Source of the DNA: Branchiostoma belcheri
Taxonomy: Eukaryota > Chordata > Leptocardii > Amphioxiformes > Branchiostomatidae
Assembly: GCF_001625305.1 (NCBI RefSeq)
Contig: NW_017804598.1
Span: 61,498-125,497, forward strand
DNA: 64,000 nucleotides
Reading direction: 5' to 3'
Shown here: piece by piece, positions 19,585 to 29,800 of the stretch
Layout of the letters: each line of letters starts with the position of its first letter
How positions within the stretch are numbered: position 1 is the first letter of the stretch
The notes under the pieces: model-generated
Databases searched by the model: none
Seen by the model: only the letters and a program-made list of their open reading frames with translations
What the model was told of the DNA's origin: nothing
Program-made: the position numbers and the translations under genes

Positions 19585-21587
19585 TGGGGGCTACACCGAG
19601 TGCAGTTACCTGATAGATGCCATTTGTTACTTCAGGCAATATATCTAGCGGAGACGCAATATATATCCAGCTCTTCAATCCAGTGACCTCTTCTCTTGAG
19701 GCTTGTCTTCAGTTTTTGTCTTGAGTCAAGTCTCATAAACGCCATAGAAGGTTTAACAAGTGACCTAGCTTTGAGACTCGGTCCGTCGCTCAGTCCAATG
19801 ATAAGGACTATGCTAAAGACTGCATCCACACAGGGACTTGAGTTTACCTCCACTACAAGTCGCTGATCATGACGCTGTTGCGCATTTTATGTCAAACGGA
19901 CGTCCTTAAGAGTTGGCCAAATTTCCCATTATCTCTCTCTCTCTCTCTTAATCGCGTTCTCCCATTCACGAATATCAAGGGACTGAGTGCTCAGCCTTAC
20001 AACCATAGAGGCATAAACATTCATACGTTTGGAAAAAAATGCTGACTTCAGAAAATCGTTCCGAGGACACTTTAAAGTGCCATTATCAAAAAAGGCACTT
20101 TTCTGAGACAACTTTCCACCTAATGCAACTTTTGTAACACCAATAATCGGGGCGTGCGGTTGGTAAGTTCCTTACCTTAATTGATTTCTCTCCAAGCCCT
20201 TGCGGTGCTTCCTCACACTTAGTCAAATCACTGTTCCTACCTACTTATAGGTGCCACCTGGTCTAAAGTCTACACTTGGATGGACGTCACGAGTAGATTA
20301 GACAAAGTATAAAATCTATAATTAGTCTAACCCCGTGTTGCGAAGTATCATCGCTAGAGTAACCGTGTCAAATTTGACGCGCAGTGAATGATAAATTCTT
20401 GTTTTGTTACACTCGTAAGATGCAAGGTACACCGACATGACCTACTGTGTCGTGAAAGTCAGGGGCAATTAAGGATTTCGTTTTAGATGCGTGAGTAAAC
20501 TCAAGATTGAGGTGAATAGCTTCACGTATACGTACACTGCGATGTAGTGTTGCATGCAGTGGTACTAGTCGCATGATGTATTTGAATACAACAGTTTTAG
20601 TTCATGATTTTTGTCCACTCTGAGAGACACTGCCACGCTAGGACCCTGAAACGCCACTGATGAGACACACACGCCACTACGGCTGTAGATAGACTGTCTA
20701 CACCCAGACGAAAAGAAGAAGGAAGATTTCCAATTGATGACAATCACATTTTCCGTACAGCTAGCGTTGTACTAAGTTAGCGTCATATCAAAATTGGTAG
20801 TAATACATAGTTACGTATTCCTACGATCTCCATATAACTGTCTTTTATTCTTTTTAACAACTCAACTGCACTACAAAACATAGTTGGTGATATCGAAGGG
20901 CAACACCTAGTAACATCTATTTGTTTACAACGCATACTACAATATGACGCACTCTAGCTCTCTCTGTCTCGTGCTGGTCTTGTCATGTACGTGTATTTCC
21001 AGTGTTGTTTTATATGATACAGTTGTTAGGCCTGGTTCTGACAGAATGTACAGTAACCATGATAGATGCATAGTAAGTACAGCAGAAAGAATTCGATCAT
21101 TCTGGGCCGAAATAACAACGTGCACGTCTCCCGGCAACAAAGAAATGGCGAGGAGAAAGGGTCAGGGGTGACCACATGATGTTTGTCCAATCAAGACAGC
21201 TGATACATGTAACTAAAGAGATAGTATGTCGTCCATGACATGCCATTGTGTGCAGGGTTTCATAACAAATATTTGTTTTTCTCTGTTAAAAACCGAGACA
21301 GCCGTGGTAAAAATAACTTTTAAAGTCAGTAAACAACAATGAAGCTAGAGTTTTAACAACCAACGGCTGATGTCACAACAGAGGGTACGACGAGACGAGG
21401 TAAGGACCTATCTTCTTCACAAAACCGTTTTTCACAAGTACTAGTATTTGGGTTACAAATCCAGACCACCAGGCAACGTCGGTAAACGTAAAACTCTGGT
21501 GTTTCTTTTTTTTAATGAAAAACCTTCTACCACTGATACCAGTTGTCATAGAAGTGAAAAGAGAAAATAAAAAAAAAGATGAAATGA

Positions 21588-21593
21588 TTTAAT
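21588..21593 (-). terminator. Possible polyadenylation signal of the coiled-coil gene
   Basis: The minus strand reads ATTAAA about 130 bases after the coiled-coil stop codon. It is the nearest signal-like hexamer, but position is the only support. Confidence 0.3.
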
Positions 21594-21723
21594 TCTTTAA
21601 TTCATATGACGAAGGTGTCACTACTTCAAATGTACAAGACTCGACGTTCAGCCATCTAGGTTCAGGAAAATGTTTTAGTCTTTAGTCTAAAGGTGAAGGT
21701 TGAAGGTACAATCCATCCATCGG

Positions 21724-21796
21724 TCAGCTGTCGTCCTGGCTGCCCTCGGCCCCGCCCTGTGACGAGCCCCTCCCCGGCCGCCGGACGTAACTTCTC
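21724..21796 (-). CDS. Coiled-coil gene, exon 6 with stop
   Basis: Acceptor tttcctgtgcag. Encodes RSYVRRPGRGSSQGGAEGS, then QDDS and TGA at 21724-21726. Much more GC-rich than the exons before it. Confidence 0.78.
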
Positions 21797-23705
21797 CTGC
21801 ACAGGAAAGGGAAACAAGCTTGGCTCAATAGCATGTATCTCTGTGGATTGTTTTGCTGTTCTTTACAACTGAGGGTATGCCTCCAAAAGCACGCTGCAAA
21901 TAGAGTAAAGGTAAAGGGGGGGATCATACAACCGATTAAACAAAGCAAGGCAGTAGGGGAACACCGATGTAATGTTGGCTTGGAGATACGAGAATGTAAC
22001 CTTGTGCGACGGTCTGTTCGGTACTCACAATAAGTCGTTCGCCCTCTGGAGTTCTTCAATCTTCTTTTCTGTCGCCTCCATCCACTCCTGGTACTTTTCG
22101 CTGAACTGTGTTTTTAACTGCGATGATGAACATGAATGTTAATGTCAAATGCAACGTGTCAAATTCATTGTTGATCTGGATGACCATATGCACAAGCGAC
22201 CTTTATCGGTTAACAACAAAACTGCAGCAATTTACCTTCAGTTGATACTGTTCCTCCATCTCGCACCAGTGAGCCTCCTTCACGCTGAGTTCCTCGTACA
22301 GCGCCTCTATCTTCTCTTCCGTTATCAGTAGCCGTGACCTCAGCTCCATATTCTGATCGTTCAGTTCCCTGTTGAGTGTTTCTTCTTCCCTTAGCTTCTT
22401 CCTAAGTGTCTCTAGCTCTTTTTCGTGATCACAAGAAGGTGCCTTTTCCGAAAAAAAAAGAAAGTTGCAACGTCAAGCACAACGCGCTTGTCTATCTGTT
22501 TACTCAGGACCGGCCAAACTTCAAATTGCACGGCTGCTCGTTTCTAAATTTAATTAAAAATCGCAAAGCAACAAATTTTCAAGAATCACATTCTACGTAT
22601 GTTGCATGATAGGGATAGACGAGACTACTAGTAATATGTTACCTGTTGTCCCTGAATTTCTTTCCGTAGCCGGTCCATTTCGGCTTGGTGGTCCAGTCTG
22701 AGTTTGTCTAGCTGTCTGTTAAGCTCGGAGACTTCCTTGTTTCTTTCTGCAGCGCTGTTATCTAACTTCTGCTGAAGCTCTGCAAGCTTGCCGTCGTCAA
22801 CTGTCTTCGCGGGTCTTGCACTGTATTAGATTCATAAGACCAAGGACGTTTTACAGAATGTCATTGAAGCCATAAACATTCTAGTATCCCTATGAAATGC
22901 ATCGTAATCTTACATATATGATCATGTTTTCGCAGAAGTATTAACTCCAATACCATTTAATAGAAAAGGGAACATGTTGGATTTTGCGTGGAAATAACGA
23001 TATTATTGTTGAACTTGATAGTGAAACTTTTTTTTGCTATTTTAGACTCATTGCTAACCACAGTTTTGAGTGACATATTGTTAACAAACGTACTAGAGAA
23101 ACACGCACAGAATACTTGACAGAAAGCATGTTCTTTCCGGGTCCCAAGCTTTACAACGATCAGTGGTTACCTAAAAGGGTCTGCGACACTGAGGACCTCA
23201 CGCTCTCTTTTCAGTATAGTTGTGTTCTTGGCCTTCCTCAGTTCGTCTAGCCTCTTCTTTAGTGTAGCGACCTCTTCTTCTAACTACAAAGGGGGAAGGA
23301 TACTAGTAATTCAATGAAGAGCTTTATTTATTGAAGTGGGTATTGTGTAGCCTGGGTGCCATCCCCAGTAGTATTTGCCCGCTAGCTTACAACTGGTAGC
23401 TAGCGACATTATAGAGCGGACGAATACTACTGGGGATGGCACCCAAGCTAGGTATTGTGTAACTTGGAAAGTACAACTCGACATATTGTACTACTGCACT
23501 AGAACGATTGGGGCACAATTAAGCTTGTTAAAATTACTAACTATGGCATTTGGTATCAGTATTGTCCTGCAGTCGCTATCGGTATCGTTACCTCCTTTAC
23601 TCTGTTCTTCAGGAATGCTCCGTTAGTTCGCGCCTCTGAAGCCCTCTCTGCAGACGGGCTCCCTGAATTTTTTGTCCCCTTCTTGGCGGCTGTCTTGGAC
23701 GCCAT
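21724..23705 (-). CDS. Coiled-coil protein of 257 residues, six exons, unrecognised
   Basis: Six exons (23592-23705, 23171-23283, 22643-22820, 22236-22442, 22029-22117, 21724-21796) sum to 774 bases in one frame with consensus splice sites. The protein starts MASKTAAKKGTKNSGSPSAE, then is almost entirely charged heptads (LEEEVATLKKRLDELRKAKN, AELQQKLDNSAAERNKEVSE, LETLRKKLREEETLNREL). It ends in a short basic/Gly tail, SYVRRPGRGSSQGG. No signal peptide or membrane segment. A conserved-looking block, NTTILKREREVLSVADPF, interrupts the heptads. Divergent to JHY, with ciliary-type motifs in the shared upstream region, so a ciliary or centrosomal role is possible but unproven. I do not recognise the family. 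Confidence 0.82.
22029..22117 (-). CDS. Coiled-coil gene, exon 5
   Basis: Acceptor catcgcag, donor gtgagt. Encodes LKTQFSEKYQEWMEATEKK through ELQRANDL, the end of the coiled coil. Confidence 0.8.
22236..22442 (-). CDS. Coiled-coil gene, exon 4
   Basis: Acceptor cggaaaag, donor gtaaat, phase 0-0, 69 residues. From APSCDHEKELETLRKKL to CEMEEQYQLK, acidic and basic heptads throughout. Confidence 0.8.
22643..22820 (-). CDS. Coiled-coil gene, exon 3
   Basis: Acceptor ctaatacag, donor gtaaca. Encodes ARPAKTVDDGKLAELQQKL through DRLRKEIQGQQ, continuous heptads. Confidence 0.8.
23171..23283 (-). CDS. Coiled-coil gene, exon 2
   Basis: Acceptor cctttgtag, donor gtaacc. Encodes LEEEVATLKKRLDELRKAKN and continues through EREVLSVADPF. 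Phase 0 in, phase 2 out. Confidence 0.8.
23348..23450. mobile_element. Small DNA-transposon MITE with 9-base target duplication
   Basis: Inverted ends tagcctgggtgccatccc and its complement gggatggcacccaagcta enclose a short core. The exact 9-base direct repeat ggtattgtg flanks it (23339-23347 and 23451-23459). It lies in intron 1 of the coiled-coil gene and has no coding capacity. A 9-base duplication fits Mutator-type movement; the superfamily is inferred. Confidence 0.75.
23592..23705 (-). CDS. Coiled-coil gene, exon 1
   Basis: ATG at 23703-23705 in CCAAGATGGCGTCC context. Encodes the Lys/Ser-rich N-terminus through FLKNRVKE, then donor gtaacg, phase 0. Confidence 0.8.
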
Positions 23706-23710
23706 CTTGG
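23697..23710 (-). promoter_or_regulatory. AAGATGGCGTC start-site element of the coiled-coil gene
   Basis: CCAAGATGGCGTCC spans the start codon and matches the YY1-type element often found just downstream of transcription starts. The same 13 bases occur at 25354-25366 at the JHY start. Confidence 0.5.
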
Positions 23711-23935
23711 TCTACTTTTCGTCATGCAAGACTAGAAACAAAAGGTTCATAGACGTCAGACTGCTCTTTTAGCGTTGAAGAGCGATGTACGTAGATGCTC
23801 CAGATCTCTTATGTCAGCATTAGCTGATAAGACACCCGGAAAGGGTTGCTGAGTTGCGACGTAAGCCAAGAAGGTCTCCTATCTTTTTGCTTCCGAGTTG
23901 CAGCGTACGTAGCGTTTTGACACCTGTTGCTTCGG

Positions 23936-23949
23936 CAAATACAGTACGG
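23936..23949 (+). promoter_or_regulatory. Weak RFX X-box-like site
   Basis: GTTGCTTCGGCAAA resembles the palindromic RFX motif GTTGCCatGGCAAC, with the last base and spacer differing. About 230 bases upstream of the coiled-coil start codon. Confidence 0.3.
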
Positions 23950-24134
23950 TACCTCACAAGGCGCAGTACACTGGCCAAGGGATTCCGAGAAGAGTTTCGC
24001 TTGTCTTTTAGTATCCCCACTCCTTAGCAGGGTCTGCAGCGAAGACAGCTTTCCGATCTTCCTTGTTTCTGAGCTGAAGCAAGGTAACGGCTTGACAGTT
24101 TGGTTTTCTCGGCTTGGTTGCACCTGGTGAAGTT

Positions 24135-24141
24135 TGTTTAC
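24135..24141 (+). promoter_or_regulatory. Forkhead core site
   Basis: TGTTTAC is the core bound by forkhead factors, including FOXJ1, the motile-cilium regulator. A seven-base site is easily met by chance; its value is its position upstream of the coiled-coil gene. Confidence 0.25.
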
Positions 24142-25296
24142 TTAAAGGGTAAAGGTTAACGGAGAGGATTGTGGGACGAAAGAGAACAAGAAGCTCATAT
24201 AGCAGCGCAGAAGTAAATTGGCTCGAAAAATGCAGAGTTCACAAGTTGACGTCGATATCAGAAGACTGGACATCGGTAATATTTCTGACTATACAAAATG
24301 CATGTATATGTATGTATGAAAATCAAAGTTTAAGTCAAGAAACAAACTAACAAATGTTTTTCAATACACCCAAAAGGACTAGAACTGTCGGAGCGCGCAA
24401 TTGAGGTTAGTTTGAGAATCAATCGCGTAGCACAAATTGTTTGAGTCGCCAAGGATAAACCTCGCCCAAACTTTGCGTGACTGTGAAAAGTAATCACCAT
24501 CACTCAGGCATTCAAAAGCCACGCGGCATTGCGCCTGTATCCACCTTTCCGCGGCTATCAATCAAGTGTAATATCATGATTAGGATTCACGCCAACCCTA
24601 AAATTATCGTTTGTGTTCTCATAAATACATCGCGGTGTCTAAAAATCGACAAAAATGATTTTGAGGAATGTTTGATCTAACGTTATAAGAGGTTAACGTT
24701 AACGCATACTAGATGAAATCCAGATGATTTGATCTGTTTATTTGTTAGTTTAGACGCAAACTAGTTATCATTTGTACGGTGCGAATGTAACACATGAGCT
24801 AACAGAGCATCAAAGAGATGCCGAATCTTCTACCAAACCTCTCGATAATAAATCCCTGGTTTCCAAAGAGTTGCGATGATGGCGTCACGCAATCCTTGAA
24901 TAATTAAAGAAACGTAGTCAGTGTCCGTGGAATTATTTAACTTGACACGCCAGTGCTTCAGAGTCGCTATCCAAGCCAAACGAGCATGTCGTGATAAAAA
25001 GCTCATTGACCTCCAGAAATGGAGTGATTGATCATGTTATCGGGATGGTTTAATGGTTAACTTGGCAACGCCATTAGTTATGGTCGTAAAAGAGTGCGCT
25101 TTTGAGGTTTAACGTAACGTACAGGTAATTTGCTAGTGGAACCCGAACGCTATCCTCGTATATTGAGGGATCAAAGATGCCGTTACTTTAGCGCTCGACA
25201 ATTAGTTTAGGATCCAAATGCCCCACACAGAAGAAATAAGCCGCTTAGCGTCAAAGTAAAGAGCTTTTGAAACAGGTTGTTTGACAGGTGGTTTGT

Positions 25297-25310
25297 GTTG
25301 TCATAGCAAC
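25297..25310 (+). promoter_or_regulatory. jhy: RFX X-box upstream of JHY
   Basis: GTTGTCATAGCAAC is a near-perfect imperfect palindrome of the RFX-binding X-box (GTTGCCatGGCAAC), about 50-60 bases before the likely JHY transcription start. X-boxes near the start site are the standard mark of ciliary genes, which fits JHY. Confidence 0.65.
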
Positions 25311-25349
25311 AACAACATCCGGCAATAGTGGCGCAAGGGATATTGGGTA

Positions 25350-25537
25350 AATTCCAAGATGGCGTCGGAACTGAACAAACTGAGGATGGTTTCTCTCTAC
25401 TTTTCTCACAACAATCACAGTTTTGTGAATCGTCGGCTGCGTCTGTGACGGTGTAGCAAGGCCTCTAACAAGTTCACATGTTTATCGAAGTCCGGTTAAA
25501 CGTTAGTGCGTGACGAGGGCTCAGATTCGGAGGTGAG
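25350..25537 (+). other. jhy: JHY non-coding exon 1
   Basis: Ends at the strong donor gtaagt (exon end 25537); a weaker donor gtgagg lies five bases earlier. The start is uncertain, placed by the AAGATGGCG element. It splices to the acceptor at 26656. Confidence 0.5.
25359..25448 (+). other. jhy: Upstream ORF in the JHY leader
   Basis: ATG inside CCAAGATGGCGTC opens a 29-codon frame ending TGA at 25446-25448, within the non-coding first exon. It may damp translation of the main frame, or it may simply be a by-product of the AAGATGGCG start-site element (25354-25366). Confidence 0.4.
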
Positions 25538-26656
25538 GTAAGTTTCTTTACGTGCATTTACGTTAATCAGATTATGTTCCATAATAGCAGTGATTTTGAA
25601 GTGAAAAGCTTCCATTCAGAGGTGTTGTTGTTTCGGTGCTCTTGGCTCTTGAATGGCAGCTGGGTGGATGGAGTGGTGATCGAGCTGTAGAGAGGCTGTT
25701 CACGTAAGGATGACGCACATGCATTAACACACATGCACATCTGCTCTTTTATATATAATTCGGATTGCGAGATTGGATGTTTTTGAAAATCACACACTTT
25801 TCTTCTATTTTTGTACTAAATTAATGCGGATTTTAGTGGCTTTTGAGTATTCTTCCTAAAGATTTAAAACAAGTAAAAAAGCATTGCCATCAAATGTAGT
25901 AGAGGCTAAGAATTTTCAAAATTAAATTAGATACTAGTAGTAGCAGTTTTAAACAGAACCTCCTTGACAGCAGTGGTGGAACTGTATATGGAATTATACA
26001 TGCAGAGGTCATGTGTGACAAGACACCTAAAATGGTCATGTTTGTACATTGATCATCATCAATCAGGTGACCTATATACCTGTCATTTTCATCATCATCA
26101 TCGTGCATATGACCCCATCAGGGGCTAAGTAGCTTGAGGTCCCAAGCTAGAGCAGGCAGGCCTCCACCAATGGTGGGAGCCATCACAGCCATGCCAGACA
26201 GGGCATTTCAGTTTCACATTCCTGGGAATGGTGTGTGTGTGGGGGGGAGGGGATGGGTTATAAATGGTGTCAACATCATCCTCCCATCTTACACTTGTTA
26301 CAATAAGGTCACAAATCTACTAGTAAGTAGTAAGTACCGACTTTGGATCCCCCTTGAGTTGTAGCATATATTTTGCAAGTATAATGAATAGATATCACAT
26401 GTGCTTCAAGATTTCGATGTTTTCTCATTTTGCACGTGTTGCTGTTGATGTCATTGTAATATAGATTATAACTTTATCATATGGTATGAAGCTAATACTA
26501 GCCAATACATGATTTAATAAAACAGTTTAGCTTTTCCACAAGATATAATCAGAGTTTGTCTTCTGTTAACATGTATATGACTAAAGCACTTATTAAGATC
26601 TACTGAGTAAAATGGTGTTATACTGGAAGTTGACACATTGCTCTATCATTTCCCAG

Positions 26657-26842
26657 CAAGCTGAGAGCAGTTAACTTCATCATGGCTGACTCCAGGAACT
26701 CCAGAGGAAGTGGACAGATGACCACCCACAACAGTGACCAGCTGCTGGACATGTTACGGCAGGAGGTCATGAGCCAAGGCAGTGATAGACCAGGTGGTCA
26801 CAGGAACAAGGGTGCAGTACAGGACAGTCTGGATACATACAG
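26657..26842 (+). CDS. jhy: JHY exon 2 with start codon
   Basis: Acceptor catttcccag, ATG at 26682, donor gtacat. Encodes MADSRNSRGSGQ through QDSLDTYR, polar and disordered. Leaves two bases for the next codon. Confidence 0.75.
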
Positions 26843-29800
26843 GTACATAGCAGCTGACAAAAAATGATAACAAAGGAATTGATTTAATCGTTATATAATG
26901 TTATTTTATTTCTTTATATGAAATACCCCAACCCTGATAACATAGTAGTGATGCATGATGAGCAAGGGCCAATAGGCAAGCAGCATTTCTACAGATGAAG
27001 GCATGATTGGCTAATTTGCAGGTGTTTGTTCTTCTTGCTGATTGGCTGTTGAGATTATTGGATCAGGCCTGTCAGCACCAGGTGTTAAAACCTTGACTAT
27101 TTTTTCATTCAGGTCTGTCAAAGTAGACTCATCTTCAGACGAGGAACGCGAGGAACACTACCCAGTGACAGTCCTGGCCAAAATCACCTGCACTCAAGAG
27201 ACAGCCCTCATCTTCCCTACCAACCAAAAGGCTACAGTCATGACAGGAACGTTACGTCAGAAAGCGACCGTTACACTGTTTCTACGTCGCAACAGACAAC
27301 ACGGCCACATAGAACAGTTCCAGGTTCTGTTCAGCGAGCGGTTCGACAGCTCGGCAATTCTGATGACGATGACGATAATGATGAGCATGTGAGAGACAGT
27401 TTAGATGATGAAGAGGATGATTTAGCTGAAGAGGAGAATTATCAGCAGCAGCTGAAGGAACGTCTGAAGCAAGAGCAGGAACAGCTGCAATCAGATGATA
27501 GTCTAGAGGATGGGGAGGAGAGTCCTTCAGATTCACTTGATCTACCGGTACAACATGGAGGAGGGCACAACTCCGAAAACTCTCCGCTGTCAATAGACAC
27601 ACGGGGAAGCGACCGTTACGAGGACTTAGAGAGAGGCTCTCAAACTCCCGGTAAGGATCCGTACGCAAACCTGAGGTACGATCCCAACTGGAAGGAGAGA
27701 GGTGCTCTGATCGTTAGTACACCGTACGTTCAGGAGGAGCTACAAGCCAGGACAAGAATGGTGGATTTTGAACAGGACTTCTTCCCTTCAGACTCTTTAG
27801 AGTCTGCAGACAAAAACACATTGCGGTTAGGAACGCCCCACCCCACGAGGGACATGGACAACAGCAGAGAGGCGAGTCGGGAGTCGCAAGATTCCCGGTA
27901 CACCCTTCAGACAGAAAGTGATGCTCAGAGTGTCTCCAGAGGGAGTTCTGATGATAGAACGCCAGAGAGAGACCACAAAGGTGGAAATCAGCATTACTCT
28001 AGTCCCGAGGAGGACGACGCAAGTGAGCGAGAGGAGATAAGGGGGTACCATAGAGCTCTCAAAGTGGGAGAGCCGAGAGTTGTTCCTTACAACAAACCAT
28101 TCCCATCTCCCCCTCAGGCGCCGTATGCTCAACAGCCCACCCTGAATGCCTATCATTGGCCACCGGCTGGGAATGAGGAGGAGTCAGGGTACCAAAGCAA
28201 GAAGGATTCCCAACACAAACCCAAGCAACAGCACAGACCAGTGGGCTATACAAGCCCTCGTGCTGTTGGTCCAGTTGTCCAGAAAGCAGCAATGCCAGAA
28301 GAATTCGAACAGTTGCATTCCCCTAATGATGATTACAATACTTCTTCAGACGTGACCATCACAAGTAGCATGACAAACCAAAGACAGCCAGTCGAGAAGC
28401 CGCCCCTTCCCAGGCCACCGAAGACTGAGAAACCGCCACCAAAATCCTTCATAGAACTGAACAAAGAAAACCTGAACAGGCAAGATGCAAAGAAGGGAGG
28501 GTCATATGCCAGACGATACGCACAGAAGAAAGCACTAAATGAACAGCCTCCGTCTGCTAGGAGACAGAAAGCGGGAAAGAGTGAAGTTTCAGAATCCAAC
28601 CTAGACGATACGGATGATTTTTCCAACATGACAGCTGAAGAGGTGTGGCAGCTTAAGCAAGAGAGGTTGAGACAAGCAAAGGAGGCAAAAAGTGGCGTGA
28701 AAAGCGGCAAGAAGCCCAAACATCAGAAAACCATAAGAACTGATGCCTCGCCACCGAGCAAAGCGTCAAGTGCCAGCTCAACTGCGTCTAAGAATTCACA
28801 GGCAAGTCAAGAAAGTATGGAGCTAAGATCCATCTCACAGACCACCACTCAGGTGGATGCTCCACCTGTCAGGATGCAAGGTGCACCACAGCACTCCCCT
28901 CGGGATGCAGGCTACCAATCACAGGCTTTGCCTCCGCAGATGAACCAATCGCCGCAAGGCTTGTATCCTGAAGGTGCCCAGACGTCCCCTCATGCATATC
29001 AACCTATGCAGCAACCAATGTATGCCTTTCCAAGTCAGCAGGCTCCCATAAATGTGAACATCAATCTCAGTTTTGACCCCAATGAGATCAGTCCAAAGCA
29101 GGGACAGGCAGGGAACCGTGTTAGTCCCAGGGTCACAGTAGATACTGAAGGGAGACAGGACAGCCACCCAGACTTTCCTGACACAAAGCATCATTCCCCA
29201 GATGGACACAGACAAGACAACTCACCACAGAGAAGAGGTTACCAGGACTACAACGCTACCCACGGGCCACCAGAAGAGATGGGAAGCTATGGTCCTAGAA
29301 CTCCTGAGTCCCACAGGTCTCACCCTCAGACAAGGCCCAGGCAGCTCAGAAAGGAGACCGCCTACACAACCCTCTCTGATCCCACCGACAAGTCCACACA
29401 GCAGTATAGAAGGGAGCGAACTTACTCAAAGCCTGCTGAAGTTGAAGAGGGTTATGGGTATGACTCTGAGCCTGTGCAGGGGTCGTATGCACAGATTCAC
29501 CAAGCTGAGAGGAGACTCATGCAAGAGGAGCAGCAACACAGACAGAGGTCGCTGCCTGGTAGTGGTGTGAGGGAGCCGTACCAGGGGGCATACACCGGCC
29601 ACCAGGAAAGACCTGACCAGAGGGAAGGTTGGCCTCATAGGGGAGGGGAGTACGATGATCCTTTTAACAGCTCTCAAGAATATGAGGAAGGTCCGCACAC
29701 TTATGTCGAGCTTCATGCAGCGAGGAGGGCTCAGGAGGAATCCCAGCACCAGGTTAGTCCTCGGGGGTCACATACCAAGGTGCAGCAACATCCTGGGCCA

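Larger units (their letters stand above)
17180..21723. other. Intergenic region between the factor C-like and coiled-coil genes
   Basis: About 4.5 kb with no exon I can support; the reading frames here are short and lack splice context. It should hold the promoter and probably a non-coding first exon of the left gene, neither of which I could place. Repeats seen: a 14437-type arm at 17232-17302, a tRNA-like SINE remnant near 18000, a foldback at 19387-19574 and a TC run at 19931-19949. Confidence 0.5.
23706..25358. other. Shared upstream region of two divergent genes
   Basis: About 1.65 kb between the coiled-coil start codon and the JHY first exon. I see no supported exon. It holds an X-box-like site (23936-23949), a forkhead core (24135-24141) and a strong X-box (25297-25310). 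It is long for a single bidirectional promoter, so two separate promoters are likely. Confidence 0.55.

Noticed and set aside
20937-21171. A plus-strand 75-codon frame with a signal-like start (MTHSSSLCLVLVLSCTCISS)
   Set aside because: No donor or downstream exon could be found and an overlapping minus frame is similarly open; support is too weak.
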